Assembly: GCF_900182655.1 (NCBI RefSeq)
Contig: NZ_FXTC01000001.1
Coordinates: forward strand, 558,001 to 622,000
Direction: 5' to 3'
DNA length: 64,000 nucleotides
DNA from: Chryseobacterium rhizoplanae
Lineage (GTDB): Bacteria; Bacteroidota; Bacteroidia; Flavobacteriales; Weeksellaceae
The notes beneath the pieces were generated by a model. That model was not told the DNA's origin and did not search any database. It was given only the letters and a program-made list of their open reading frames with translations. The position numbers and the translations under genes are program-made. Below are positions 32,769-41,604 of this stretch, piece after piece; positions within the stretch are counted from its first letter, which is position 1, and each line of letters starts with the position of its first letter.

Positions 32769-33428
32769 CTATTTTGAATAGTCTCTTCTTCCGAAAATTG
32801 CAGATCCAACTCTCACTGAGTTAGCACCACACTCAATAGCTATCGGGAAATCATCACTCATTCCCATTGATAATGTATTCAGCGTTTTTAATTGATTTAA
32901 TTCATCGAAAAGCCCCTTCAGGATTAAAAATTCATTTCTGACCTGCTGCTCATCATCCGTGAACGTTGCCATTCCCATTAAACCGGTAATTTCAACATTA
33001 GGGAATTGACCTTCAATATACTGTTGAAACAGATGTTTCGCTTCAGCAATTTCCAGCCCGAATTTACTTTCTTCAGCTGCGATTTTTACCTGTAGCAGAA
33101 CCTTAATGATCCTGTTGTTCTTTCCTGATTCTTTGTTGATTTCTGATAATAATTTTTCAGAATCCACACTTTGTATCGTATCTATAAAAGGAGCAATATA
33201 CTTTACTTTATTGGTCTGTAAGTGGCCAATAAGGTGCCATTGGATATCCTGAGGAAGGAGAGGAGATTTCTCCATCAGCTCCTGTACCTTATTCTCTCCA
33301 AAAACTCTCTGTCCCAGGTCATATACTTCCTGTACTGCAGAAGCGGGATGGGTTTTCGAAACAGCAACCAGCTGAACATTGGATGGCAGCTGGTCTTTTA
33401 TGGATTTATAATTTTCTTTAATACTCAT
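32769..33428 (-). CDS. YggS family pyridoxal-phosphate protein
   Basis: 219 residues, single-domain alanine-racemase-like barrel. Lys25 in VAVSKTHPASAV forms the Schiff base. GENKVQELMEK, WHLIGHLQTNKVK and LSMGMSDDFPIAIECGANSVRVGSAIFG are family signatures. It buffers PLP and affects amino-acid homeostasis, without known catalytic activity. It lies between the deacetylase (75 bp upstream) and the response regulator (56 bp downstream) on one strand, so all three may share a transcript. Confidence 0.94.
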   Translation of the reverse strand: MSIKENYKSIKDQLPSNVQLVAVSKTHPASAVQEVYDLGQRVFGENKVQELMEKSPLLPQDIQWHLIGHLQTNKVKYIAPFIDTIQSVDSEKLLSEINKESGKNNRIIKVLLQVKIAAEESKFGLEIAEAKHLFQQYIEGQFPNVEITGLMGMATFTDDEQQVRNEFLILKGLFDELNQLKTLNTLSMGMSDDFPIAIECGANSVRVGSAIFGRRDYSK

Positions 33429-33503
33429 AAATGCAAATTTCCGAAAATTCCCTGACAGTTGCCAGTGAAGAATACATTTTACATAGTCCTTTTTATAGAA
33501 AAA

Positions 33504-34370
33504 TTAATTCAAAACTTCATTGATCTTAGGATATTGAGAGATCTTTCTGAAAACAAACTTGTTGCTTTTCTGCAGCTTTTCAATAAACAGATCCAGCTCA
33601 TTGATAGAATCTGTATCTCTTAGATATTGATCATGAGTAAGGAACACCAGATGTCTTGACGTTTTCTCAAGATCGTTAAAGAAAATACTATCCACTTTCT
33701 TAATCATGGCTTCATGGCTTCCCTTTAAAGTCATTTTCTGGGAAGGTCTCCATTCAAGATCCCAGCCGATTACTTTGTAACCTGCTTTTTTAAGACCATC
33801 AGCGGCTGCAGTAGAGCTTTTGATATCAGTTACATTTATATTGTTGAGCCTCCAGATATTCCTTCCCGGAGTTCTTGCTATTTTATCAGAAAGCTTCAAG
33901 CTGTCTTTGGCGATATCAAAATCGTGTACTACAGATTCAGCATTTTTATAAAAATCTGTGTATTTGTTATGGGCATGGCTAAAGCTATGGTTGGCTAATT
34001 CTACAAGGGGATTTTGCTTCAGAAGCAGTAAATCGTCTTTTTGTTTTTTGCTTCCATAAGCATGTTTTCCTACCAGAAAGGCGGTTGCGCAAACATTTCT
34101 TTTATCCAGGATTTTTAAAAGATTTTCGGTTCCCTGATTAGGGCCATCATCAAAAGTAAGGTAGATCACTCTTTTATCCGTATCTACACTTTCATCGTCC
34201 ATTTTAGGGACTATTTCTGCGGAAGGATGTTCCTGTGAATTGACAACAGGGTCATTATTCACTTCATTTTTAAAATTACAGCTATACAATAAAGCCGAAG
34301 TTGCACTCATCAATGCAAACATCCCGAGAAAAGTCTTATTTGTTGACTTTCCCGCAAAAATTTTTCTCAT
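33504..34370 (-). CDS. Polysaccharide deacetylase lipoprotein
   Basis: 288 residues. N-terminal signal followed by lipobox LLYSC (Cys31), then a NodB homology domain: VIYLTFDDGPNQG with Asp74 and Asp75, and NHSFSH with the metal-binding His128 and His132. This is the CE4 fold of peptidoglycan or N-acetylglucosamine polymer deacetylases. ISxPGRNIWR (ARTPGRNIWRLNN) gives the catalytic Arg region. A TFDDG-based, membrane-anchored enzyme probably modifies cell-wall or exopolysaccharide N-acetyl groups. The exact substrate is unknown. Confidence 0.88.
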   Translation of the reverse strand: MRKIFAGKSTNKTFLGMFALMSATSALLYSCNFKNEVNNDPVVNSQEHPSAEIVPKMDDESVDTDKRVIYLTFDDGPNQGTENLLKILDKRNVCATAFLVGKHAYGSKKQKDDLLLLKQNPLVELANHSFSHAHNKYTDFYKNAESVVHDFDIAKDSLKLSDKIARTPGRNIWRLNNINVTDIKSSTAAADGLKKAGYKVIGWDLEWRPSQKMTLKGSHEAMIKKVDSIFFNDLEKTSRHLVFLTHDQYLRDTDSINELDLFIEKLQKSNKFVFRKISQYPKINEVLN

Positions 34371-34662
34371 AAAGATAATGGAATTTAATTTGTTAAAAAT
34401 CGTTAAAAATAACAGTTGAAAGTTAACAAATTACATGCCATGCTGTGCATGTTTTTTTCTTTTTAAGTTTATTTTAAGAACTTTATTTTAAGGGATATTT
34501 CCTTTGTTCGATGAATTGTGAAGTTATGATTTCGTTTTCTTTAAATTTTAACATTTACAAATACGAAACCAATAGCTTTTCTCTATTTTTATTAAGGTTT
34601 CAATATTCTTCATAGGATGGGGAATTATTTAATTTTAACAAAATCAGAATAATACATTGGTT

Positions 34663-35394
34663 TTATTCTAAGATGCTTTTTAAATACAAAGAATTTGTAA
34701 TAGCTGATGTGCCCCAGGTATTATTAAAAAATACAAAAGCGGTTTGCTGAGAACTTCTGATTTTCCCTGCAAGGTCATCCAAAAAGGGTTTACTGTATTC
34801 AGATTTGTAAAGAACGGGTTTTCCATGAAGTCTGTAATAGAGGATCTCCGGATGATTAATAATAAAATCTTCGGGAAGATTGCCTGGGAAACTGACACCT
34901 GAGAAGACGATATTATGTTGTTTTAAAAAATCGAATATCTCTTTTTGCCACCATGAAATGTGTCGGAATTCAATAACGTTCAGAAATGTATGATCGATAC
35001 TGTTGATGATCCGTTCTGTATTTTCTGCTGTATTTTTAAAAGAAGGAGGAAGCTGATAGAGAAATCCTGCAAGCTTATCTTTCAGATTACTTTGAATGTG
35101 ATCGCAGAATGCTGCAATTTCTTCTTTTGAATTTTCAAGACGATTGATATGGGTAATAGTTTTTGGGATTTTAATGAAAAATTTAAAATCATCCGGTGTT
35201 TCGTCATACCATTTCAACAAGGTCTTAGAAGTGGGTTTTCTATAAAAAGTAGAATTAATTTCTACCGAGTTGAATGTTTGTGAATATAAAGAAAGAAAAT
35301 CTTTACTTGGGGCATCTTTAGGATATAAAGACCCTTTCCAGTCGTTATTATAAAATCCTGAGCACCCTATGTAAAGATTTTCTTTTGTCATCAT
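34663..35394 (-). CDS. DUF72 family protein
   Basis: 243 residues. YIGCSGFYNNDWKGSLYP and FNSVEINSTFYRKP are the hallmark of DUF72 (YecE-like TIM-barrel proteins), and the conserved FLYQLPPSFK and VIEFRHISWW follow. Function is unknown. Two ATGs (35394 and 35391) are possible starts; I use the longer. It starts 1 bp after the stop of the copper ATPase, so it is translationally coupled to it. This makes a metal-stress role possible but is not evidence for it. Confidence 0.88.
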   Translation of the reverse strand: MMTKENLYIGCSGFYNNDWKGSLYPKDAPSKDFLSLYSQTFNSVEINSTFYRKPTSKTLLKWYDETPDDFKFFIKIPKTITHINRLENSKEEIAAFCDHIQSNLKDKLAGFLYQLPPSFKNTAENTERIINSIDHTFLNVIEFRHISWWQKEIFDFLKQHNIVFSGVSFPGNLPEDFIINHPEILYYRLHGKPVLYKSEYSKPFLDDLAGKIRSSQQTAFVFFNNTWGTSAITNSLYLKSILE

Positions 35395-35395
35395 A

Positions 35396-38257
35396 TTATT
35401 TTATGTCCAGATCCACGGAGTTTAGTCTCAATGAATTCAGAATCACAGACAGGGAACTGAAGCTCATTGCTGCAGCTGCAATCATCGGTGATAACAGAAT
35501 TCCAAAGAATGGATACAATAATCCTGCCGCAACGGGAACTCCCAGTACATTATAGATGAACGCGAAGAACAGGTTTTCTTTAATGTTTTTGAGGAGCTTT
35601 TCACTTAACAGTTTCGCTTTTGCAACCCCCATAATATCTCCTTTTAACAAGGTAATCTCAGCACTTTCAATCGCAACATCTGTTCCTGTTCCCATGGCAA
35701 TTCCAACATCAGATTGGGCAAGGGCAGGAGAGTCATTGATTCCGTCTCCGGTCATAGCAACGACCTTGCCTTGCTGCTGTAGTCTTTTTACCTCGTTCAG
35801 TTTATCTTCAGGAAGACAGTTGGCTTTGAAGTGTTTGATTCCTAACTCATCAGCTACAGCTTTGGCTGTATGCTCATTATCTCCGGTCATCATAATCACA
35901 TCAATTCCTTCACTCATCAGCTGCTTAACCGCTTTTTTAGAGCTTTCCTTTATCTTATCAGTAAAACTGATGAAACCTAGCACCTGCTGATCCTGTGCGA
36001 TATAAGAAATGGTATGTGCTTTTGATTGTACTTCTACAGCTTTTTGCTTTAAGCTTTCCGGAATAGCGATCTGATGCGAGGTTAACAAACTTTCGTTTCC
36101 TAAATAAGCTGTTTTGCCATTGATATTTCCTTTCACTCCTTTTCCTGAAATGTTTTCAAACTGATCTACTTTTTCAGAGGTTATACTTTCTTCTTTTGCT
36201 CTTTTTATAACAGCGTTGGAAAGTGGGTGTTCCGAGTTTTGATTCAAAGAAAAGGCCAGTTTTAAAATCTGATGCTGATCTCCGGTTGTTGTTTCAATAT
36301 ATTCTACTGATGGTTTCCCTTCTGTTAAAGTTCCTGTTTTATCTGTGATCAGAACATTTACTTTATTCATTTGTTCAAGAGCTTCAGCATTTTTGATCAG
36401 GATTCCGTTTTTGGCACCTTTCCCGATTCCTACCATTAAAGACATAGGAGTTGCCAGTCCCAGGGCACACGGACATGCTACAATTAAAACAGCAACAGCA
36501 TTCACGAAAGCAAATAGTGTTCTTTTTCCTTCCGGGCCGAAAAACTGCCACAGGATAAAAGTAAGTACAGCAATAAGAATGACTACAGGAACAAAAACTT
36601 TTGAAACTTTGTCAGTAAGCTTCTGGATTGGCGCTTTGCTTCGGCTGGCTTCATTAACCATTTTAATGATTTGTGAAAGCAGGGTTTCGTCACCTACTTT
36701 TTCAGCCTTCATTATAAATACCTGATTACCGTTTATCGTTCCCGAAGACACTTTATCATCTACATTTTTTTCAACAGGAACAGGCTCACCTGTGATCATA
36801 CTTTCGTCTACGATAGAATTTCCCTCGGTAATCTTTCCGTCCACAGGAATTTTTTCTCCCGGTTTTACTTTTAATAAATCTCCAATTTTCACCTGTGAAA
36901 GCAGCACTTTCTTTTCTTCACCGTTTACTATAAGGTTGGCTTCGTCCGGTGAAAGATTCATCAGTTCTTTGATGGCGTTACCTGTTTTTTTATGGGCAGC
37001 AGCTTCCATTAACTGGCCTAAAATAACAAGGGTTAAAATCACACAGACAGCTTCAAAATACAACGGGATTTCATGATTGTGTCCACGGATTTCATGTGGG
37101 ACAATATCCGGGAATATTAAAGCTACAACACTGAAAATAAATGCAGCAGCCACGCCCAGCGCAATAAGGCTGAACATATTGAGATTCCAGGTTTTGAAAG
37201 AAACCCAGCCTCTCTTCAACAGGAACCATCCGGAATAAAACATCACCGGAAGAGTTAAAGCAAGTTCAATAAACCCCTGAACCTGGTGGGAAAAAGGAAA
37301 ATTGATAAACATGCCACCCATTGACAGAATGAAAACGGGAATGGTAAATGCTAATGAAGTAATGAATTTCTTCTTTAATATATTGTATGTTTCATCCTCT
37401 TCATCCTCACCGCTGTCCGGCATTCTTACGAGATCCATTCCACAGATCGGGCAGTCTCCCGGTTCGTCACGGATGATTTCCGGATGCATAGGACATGTGT
37501 ATTTTGCGGTTTTCTTTTCCGGATACTTTACCAGATCCATACCGCAGACAGGACATCCTACGTTGGAATCATAGGTTTTATCTCCTTCACAATACATCGG
37601 ACAGTAATATCTGCCTGCCATTTCATCAGTTACTTTTGGAGCTTCGTGGGTATGGCTGTGATGATCATGATTATGAGCGTGGGAATGAGAGTGATGCTGA
37701 TGTGAGCTTCCTTTTTGAACAAGCTCTTCAGTGATCGGCTCCAAATGCATATGGCAGACAGGGCAATCTCCTTTTTCATCATATACTTTATCTCCTTCGC
37801 AAAACATTGGACAATAGTGTTTTCCGATACTGTCTTTAAAGTTTTCGGGAAGGTTGGTTGCCGAAAAGGTGGGCTTATGATTGGGGTCTTTGGCTAACTT
37901 TTCTTCAATAGGTACAAGATACATCTTGCAGACAGGGCATCTTTCACCTTGTTTGAAATATACTTTATCTCCTTCGCATTCCATTGGACAATAGTATACT
38001 GAAGACGGAGATATACGGTCCTGAGGCTTTACAAAGGCTTTCTCAGGGTTATTCGGGTCTTCAAGTCTGTATTTTCCTATTTCTGCCAAAGCATCATTTA
38101 AAACTGAAAGTTGTACTCCATGATCGGAAGTAATGGTTGCGGTATTGTTTTCCAGATTGACATCGGCTTGAACACCCTCAACACTGTTCAGTTGATTTGA
38201 AATCTTTTTCTGGCAGCCGGAACAGGTCATTCCGAGTATTTTATACTGTTGTTCCAT
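35396..38257 (-). CDS. copA: Copper-type P1B ATPase with four CPM...CPxC metal-binding repeats
   Basis: 953 residues from ATG 38257 ([10 protein letters not shown]), chosen over an ATG 30 bp upstream because the HMA domain must begin here. Order: HMA domain with TCSGC (about 8-13); then four repeats with CPM...CPxC, e.g. [13 protein letters not shown]...CPVCKM; a His-rich linker between repeats 2 and 3; six N-terminal-side membrane helices with the ion-channel motif [12 protein letters not shown]; phosphorylation site [25 protein letters not shown] plus the C-terminal [15 protein letters not shown] fit Cu+ (P1B-1) export. Four repeats and the His-rich tract are an unusually large metal-buffering N-terminus. 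Confidence 0.93.
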   Translation of the reverse strand: MEQQYKILGMTCSGCQKKISNQLNSVEGVQADVNLENNTATITSDHGVQLSVLNDALAEIGKYRLEDPNNPEKAFVKPQDRISPSSVYYCPMECEGDKVYFKQGERCPVCKMYLVPIEEKLAKDPNHKPTFSATNLPENFKDSIGKHYCPMFCEGDKVYDEKGDCPVCHMHLEPITEELVQKGSSHQHHSHSHAHNHDHHSHTHEAPKVTDEMAGRYYCPMYCEGDKTYDSNVGCPVCGMDLVKYPEKKTAKYTCPMHPEIIRDEPGDCPICGMDLVRMPDSGEDEEDETYNILKKKFITSLAFTIPVFILSMGGMFINFPFSHQVQGFIELALTLPVMFYSGWFLLKRGWVSFKTWNLNMFSLIALGVAAAFIFSVVALIFPDIVPHEIRGHNHEIPLYFEAVCVILTLVILGQLMEAAAHKKTGNAIKELMNLSPDEANLIVNGEEKKVLLSQVKIGDLLKVKPGEKIPVDGKITEGNSIVDESMITGEPVPVEKNVDDKVSSGTINGNQVFIMKAEKVGDETLLSQIIKMVNEASRSKAPIQKLTDKVSKVFVPVVILIAVLTFILWQFFGPEGKRTLFAFVNAVAVLIVACPCALGLATPMSLMVGIGKGAKNGILIKNAEALEQMNKVNVLITDKTGTLTEGKPSVEYIETTTGDQHQILKLAFSLNQNSEHPLSNAVIKRAKEESITSEKVDQFENISGKGVKGNINGKTAYLGNESLLTSHQIAIPESLKQKAVEVQSKAHTISYIAQDQQVLGFISFTDKIKESSKKAVKQLMSEGIDVIMMTGDNEHTAKAVADELGIKHFKANCLPEDKLNEVKRLQQQGKVVAMTGDGINDSPALAQSDVGIAMGTGTDVAIESAEITLLKGDIMGVAKAKLLSEKLLKNIKENLFFAFIYNVLGVPVAAGLLYPFFGILLSPMIAAAAMSFSSLSVILNSLRLNSVDLDIK

Positions 38258-38352
38258 GATTCTTAAATTTATACTACAAATTTCCAAAATGGAAGTGTAA
38301 GGTTGTTATAAATTTAAGGATAATAGTTATAAAATTAGGCGAAGATTGGGGA

Positions 38353-38457
38353 TGAGAGTTTGAGAGTATGAGAGTATGAGGGTTTGAGAGTATGAGGATT
38401 TCTGAGAAAGATAGGAATATTTAATTGCTTCACTCACAAACTCACAACACTCTTACT
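38353..38457 (+). repeat. Inverted array of degenerate 8-bp words (TGAGAGTA type)
   Basis: Left arm 38353-38400 is six consecutive 8-bp units in perfect register: the second, third and fifth are TGAGAGTA, the first TGAGAGTT, the fourth TGAGGGTT and the last TGAGGATT. After a spacer of about 30 nt a shorter, C-rich arm (38431-38457) contains CACTCACAA and CTCACAACA, complementary to the same words. It starts one bp from the stop of the AraC-type regulator and lies about 100 bp upstream of the copper ATPase start. Confidence 0.82.
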
Positions 38458-39018
38458 TTATAGATTGTCAAGCGCTTTGCGGTTGTGTTCTTTCAATTTT
38501 TTGAATTCAGTAGGGGTAAATCCGGTTGTATTCCTGAATTGGGAAGAAAGGTGCTGAACACTTTTATAGCCAAGCTTTCCGGCGATCTCGGTAAGATTGA
38601 ATTCATTATAGAGAAGAAGTTCTTTTACTTTTTCAATTTTTTGAAGAATAAAGAACTGCTCTAAGGTGATATTTTCGTTTTGTGAAAATGTTTTTGAAAG
38701 TGAACTGTAATCCTTATGAAGTTTTGAACTTAAAAATTCTGAAAGCAGAAAGTCCTCAGCGATATCGAGGTCGCTGATCTTTATAATGATCAGGTTTTTG
38801 ATTTTTTCAACAACCTGATGTGCAGAATCCATGATTCTTTCAAAACCTGTATCAAGCAGCTCTTTTTCGATGGCCTGCATCTTTTCAGAAGGAACTTCAG
38901 TTTCTGTTTCGGCTTCACCCAATAAAATGGCACTTGTTTTTACACCTGCATTATTGAAGATGTTTTCTACGGCCGCAATGCACCTGTTGCAGACCATGTT
39001 TTTTATGAAAATTTTCAT
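38458..39018 (-). CDS. HMA-like domain fused to AraC-type regulator
   Basis: 186 residues. The first ~70 resemble a heavy-metal-associated ferredoxin-like fold: MKIFIKNMVCNRCIAAV carries a CxxC (Cys10, Cys13), as in HMA domains. The C-terminal ~100 form an AraC/XylS HTH: EKVKELLLYNEFNLTEIAGKLGYKSVQHLSSQFRNTTGFTPTEFKK. So metal binding and DNA binding are on one chain. The downstream gene on the same strand is the copper ATPase, hence a copper-responsive role is likely. The start overlaps the thioesterase stop (ATGA), so it is coupled to that gene. Confidence 0.88.
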   Translation of the reverse strand: MKIFIKNMVCNRCIAAVENIFNNAGVKTSAILLGEAETETEVPSEKMQAIEKELLDTGFERIMDSAHQVVEKIKNLIIIKISDLDIAEDFLLSEFLSSKLHKDYSSLSKTFSQNENITLEQFFILQKIEKVKELLLYNEFNLTEIAGKLGYKSVQHLSSQFRNTTGFTPTEFKKLKEHNRKALDNL

Positions 39019-39410
39019 AGACCGCTGTTTAACCTGTTTTTTACAAATTCAATCTGGGTTTTGCCATGAGGAGAGGGGGTGCCTTCCGCATCCAGGTTTA
39101 CCATTACAATTTTTTCTACCGTAATAATGGTTTGGTGGGTCATCTTATTTCTTACATCACATCTTAAAGTAACAGAAGAAGACCCGAAATGAGTTGCCTC
39201 AATCCCTATTTCTATAATGTCACCCTGCTTGGCAGAACTTACGAAATTAATTTCTGAAATAAATTTGGTCACCACCTTTGTATTTTCCAATTGGATAATA
39301 GCATACAATGCTGCTTCTTCATCGATCCATTGAAGGAGTCTTCCTCCGAAAAGTGAGTGATTAGGATTTAAGTCTTCGGGCTTTACCCATTTTCTTGTAT
39401 GGTAGTTCAT
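39015..39410 (-). CDS. Acyl-CoA thioesterase (hotdog fold)
   Basis: 131 residues from ATG 39410 (MNYHTRKW), preferred over an upstream in-frame ATG because the family starts here. PEDLNPNHSLFGGRLLQWIDEEAALYA is the YciA/acyl-CoA-thioesterase hotdog signature with the catalytic Asp in WIDEE, and SAKQGDIIEIGIEATHFGSSSVTLRCDV the second strand pair. It hydrolyses acyl-CoAs. Its stop overlaps the start of the AraC fusion (ATGA). The TAAATTTG box 22 nt upstream makes it first in the unit. Confidence 0.88.
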   Translation of the reverse strand: MNYHTRKWVKPEDLNPNHSLFGGRLLQWIDEEAALYAIIQLENTKVVTKFISEINFVSSAKQGDIIEIGIEATHFGSSSVTLRCDVRNKMTHQTIITVEKIVMVNLDAEGTPSPHGKTQIEFVKNRLNSGL

Positions 39411-39431
39411 ATCATTTAATAATTTGCAGCA

Positions 39432-39439
39432 CAAATTTA
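39432..39439 (-). promoter_or_regulatory. Thioesterase operon -7 element
   Basis: Minus-strand TAAATTTG, 22 nt before the ATG at 39410. Confidence 0.5.
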
Positions 39440-39507
39440 GTGTTAAAAGCTGATGTTTTCAAAAGAATAGCATTTATTGATCTGAAAATACTGATTCATT
39501 TTCTCAA

Positions 39508-39921
39508 TCATTTTCTTTTGGAGCGCATCGCTTTTGTTTTTGTAACAGCGGAGTCATTCAAGAACGTTTGATATTCTTCGCTTTCTACGGGAATCATTGC
39601 TACTTTTCCTTCTGAATTATGATGAAATCCCAATCCATATTTCTTCGCTAGGGGAGAGCAACGGAGGCATGGCTGGCCTTTGGAAAAGAATTTTTCTCTT
39701 TCTTTCTGTTTTTCGTGTTCTGAAATATCATTTTTAATGGCATAGCACTCAAAAATAATATCATCTGATGAATATTGATAAGGTTTTTTTATCAGTATTT
39801 CGTATTGAAGACGGGCAATTGTTTTTTCTTTTTTCTCAGCAGGAATCTGAGCGTGGGAAACAGGGCAGTCTTCGGCTACTTCAATAAGGGTGTTGGTGTA
39901 ATTAGTAGTATGCTGTTTCAT
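39508..39921 (-). CDS. DUF6157 family protein
   Basis: 137 residues. TTNYTNTLIEVAEDCPVSHAQIPAEKKEKTIARLQYEIL is the recognisable conserved segment of DUF6157-type proteins. Later GQPCLRCSPLAKKYGLGFHHNSEGKVAMIPVESEEYQ contains a CLRC pair and is likely the core. No signal or membrane segment. Basic C-terminal tail KTKAMRSKRK. Function unknown; a cytosolic protein. Confidence 0.8.
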   Translation of the reverse strand: MKQHTTNYTNTLIEVAEDCPVSHAQIPAEKKEKTIARLQYEILIKKPYQYSSDDIIFECYAIKNDISEHEKQKEREKFFSKGQPCLRCSPLAKKYGLGFHHNSEGKVAMIPVESEEYQTFLNDSAVTKTKAMRSKRK

Positions 39922-39952
39922 TTTCTGACTTTAGTGGATGTTTATTAAATTC

Positions 39953-39987
39953 AGATAGTAGAGAGTTCTATAAATAGAATACTATCT
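39953..39987. repeat. Hairpin in the DUF6157 upstream region
   Basis: AGATAGTA pairs with TACTATCT at the ends of a 35-nt stretch, and inside it TTCTAT-AA-ATAGAA is a second palindrome. The gap 39922-40284 (363 bp) is otherwise AT-rich with the RRM gene promoter. It lies just upstream of the DUF6157 gene, so it may be a regulator-binding site. Confidence 0.4.
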
Positions 39988-40161
39988 TATGGATTATCAA
40001 AGTTATAGATGTTAAATATCTTTTTTATTTTAAAAAAATTAACTAATTTTATAATAATGAATTTATGTGTGTAAATAGCTGTAAATCAGTATATTTTATT
40101 ATATTTAGACTGTTTTGGGTTTTAGAGATTCAACATAATGTGAGAAATATTAAAAAAAAGC

Positions 40162-40190
40162 TTTGATTTGAAATTTTTAATTGTATCTTG
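40162..40190 (+). promoter_or_regulatory. RRM gene promoter with long leader
   Basis: TTTG (40162-40165), 18-bp spacer, TATCTTG (40184-40190, one base short of the consensus). An alternative -7 box TATATTTG lies at 40199-40206. The resulting leader of roughly 70-90 nt is longer than at most other genes here, and is U-rich as in cold-shock mRNAs. Confidence 0.45.
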
Positions 40191-40284
40191 CATACGTTTA
40201 TATTTGGAATCAATATTTGTTCATTAATTTATGTTGTTTTTCTTTTATATACCAAATTTTTATTAATTTTTTAATTTATTCAAA

Positions 40285-40650
40285 ATGAACATTTTTGTTT
40301 CAAACATCAATTACGCAACTAAAGAGTATGAGTTGCACGATCTATTCGCAGAATTTGGTGATGTATCATCAGCTAAAATCGTTACAGACAGAGAAACTGG
40401 TCGTTCTAGAGGTTTCGGTTTCGTAGAGATGGGTGATGAAGAAGGACAGCAGGCTATTGAAGCTCTTAATCAAAAAGAATTCAACGGAAAAGCTCTAAAC
40501 GTATCTGAGGCTAAGCCTAGAGAAGAAAAACCAAGAAGAAGCTTCGACAACAACCGTGGCGGAGGTTATGGTGGTGGTAACAACAACCGTGGCGGAGGCT
40601 ATGGTGGTGGTAACAACAACCGTGGCGGAGGCGGCGGAAATCGTTGGTAA
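40285..40650 (+). CDS. RNA-binding protein, RRM domain with glycine-rich tail
   Basis: 121 residues. RRM fold: RNP2 NIFVSNI (2-8) and RNP1 RGFGFVEM (42-49), both with their aromatic RNA contacts. Residues 85-121 form a Gly/Asn/Arg tail built of GGGYGGGNNNR repeats. This is the bacterial 'cold-inducible RBP' architecture, a probable RNA chaperone. The long leader and strong codon bias (GGT, GCT, GTT) suggest high, regulated expression. A terminator follows. Confidence 0.93.
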   Translation: MNIFVSNINYATKEYELHDLFAEFGDVSSAKIVTDRETGRSRGFGFVEMGDEEGQQAIEALNQKEFNGKALNVSEAKPREEKPRRSFDNNRGGGYGGGNNNRGGGYGGGNNNRGGGGGNRW

Positions 40651-40657
40651 AAATATG

Positions 40658-40682
40658 AAGCGGCTTTTAAGCCGCTTTTTTT
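40658..40682 (+). terminator. RRM gene terminator
   Basis: AAGCGGCTT-TT-AAGCCGCTT followed by a T run. Confidence 0.88.
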
Positions 40683-40788
40683 ATGCAATTTAATTTCCAG
40701 TAAATCATTTGATTAGAGTTTTGTATGAAATGTTGAAGTGTTTTGGCATAATTTTAGAAAATTATCAATCAATCAAAAAGTAATTATA

Positions 40789-41547
40789 ATGAAAAAACAT
40801 TTATTAGCATTAATGATGGTGTTTGGCGGGTTGTTGATCAATGCACAAAGTATTTATGCAGGGCAGACGCTAAGACAGGATAAAAAATACTGGGCAGATA
40901 ATAATGAGTATTATCTGATTTTCCAGAATGATGGAAACCTGGTTTTTTATAACAGATCCGGTTCTCCTGCATGGGAATCGAAAACAACCAACAGAGGAGT
41001 AAGAGCAATTTTTCAGGAAGATGGTAATCTGGTAGTATATTCACGTGGAAACGGAGTTGCTTTCAGTTCAAATACTGATGGTAAAGGAGCTGACAAATTA
41101 TCCGTTCAGGATGATGGTAATCTTGTTATTTATAATGGATCTAATCCTTTATGGGCATCTAAAGGCGGTATCAGAAACAATAATGGCTGGGGTAATCGTG
41201 ACCGCTACGGCAGCAAAGATTATGTGTCAACAGGCTACAGATTCCGAAAGGATGCAAAACTGTATTCTTCAGACGGCCGCTATTATCTGGTATTTCAGGA
41301 TGATGGTAATCTTGTTTTGGCTAATAGAAACGGGAATGCTATCTGGGCTACAGCAACTGATAATAGAGGAAGCAAAGCTGAATTTCAGGGTGATGGAAAT
41401 CTGGTAGTATATGATTCTTATAACAGAGCCGTTTGGAGTTCAAATACAGAGAACAGAGGTGCTACAAAACTTACCGTACAAAATGACGGAAACCTTGTGA
41501 TCTACGGAAGAAATTCTCCATTATGGAGCTCCGGAACCAATAGATAA
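40789..41547 (+). CDS. Secreted protein with two bulb-type lectin domains
   Basis: 252 residues from ATG 40789 (MKKHLLALM...); an upstream in-frame ATG adds 17 residues without a signal. After the signal peptide (to about INAQ) two B-lectin domains of about 110 residues follow, joined by a Gly/Asn/Arg/Tyr linker. Each has three QxDxNxVxY mannose-binding sites, e.g. QNDGNLVFY, QEDGNLVVY, QDDGNLVIY. The fourth site reads QDDGNLVLA, lacking the Tyr, so five intact sites are expected. Likely a secreted or surface mannose-binding lectin. No sorting domain, so it is released by another route or stays periplasmic. Confidence 0.9.
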   Translation: MKKHLLALMMVFGGLLINAQSIYAGQTLRQDKKYWADNNEYYLIFQNDGNLVFYNRSGSPAWESKTTNRGVRAIFQEDGNLVVYSRGNGVAFSSNTDGKGADKLSVQDDGNLVIYNGSNPLWASKGGIRNNNGWGNRDRYGSKDYVSTGYRFRKDAKLYSSDGRYYLVFQDDGNLVLANRNGNAIWATATDNRGSKAEFQGDGNLVVYDSYNRAVWSSNTENRGATKLTVQNDGNLVIYGRNSPLWSSGTNR

Positions 41548-41565
41548 AACGTTTTTATATACAAT

Positions 41566-41598
41566 AAAAAAGACTGCCGCAAGGACAGTCTTTTTTTT
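41566..41598 (+). terminator. Lectin gene terminator
   Basis: AAAAAGACTG / CAGTCTTTTT around CCGCAAGGA, T run on both strands; the convergent DUF4153 gene ends 10 bp further. Confidence 0.85.
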
Positions 41599-41604
41599 TG
41601 ATCT

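Noticed and set aside
34433..34452. Hairpin ACATGC-CATGCTGT-GCATGT with T run upstream of the deacetylase
   Set aside because: Its T run is on the + strand where no gene precedes it, so a terminator role is unsupported; the 34371-34662 gap is otherwise AT-rich without a recognisable gene.
37302..37897. Overlapping + strand frames in the copper ATPase N-terminus
   Set aside because: Antisense to the CPM...CPxC and His-rich modules; frames have no initiation context or domain.
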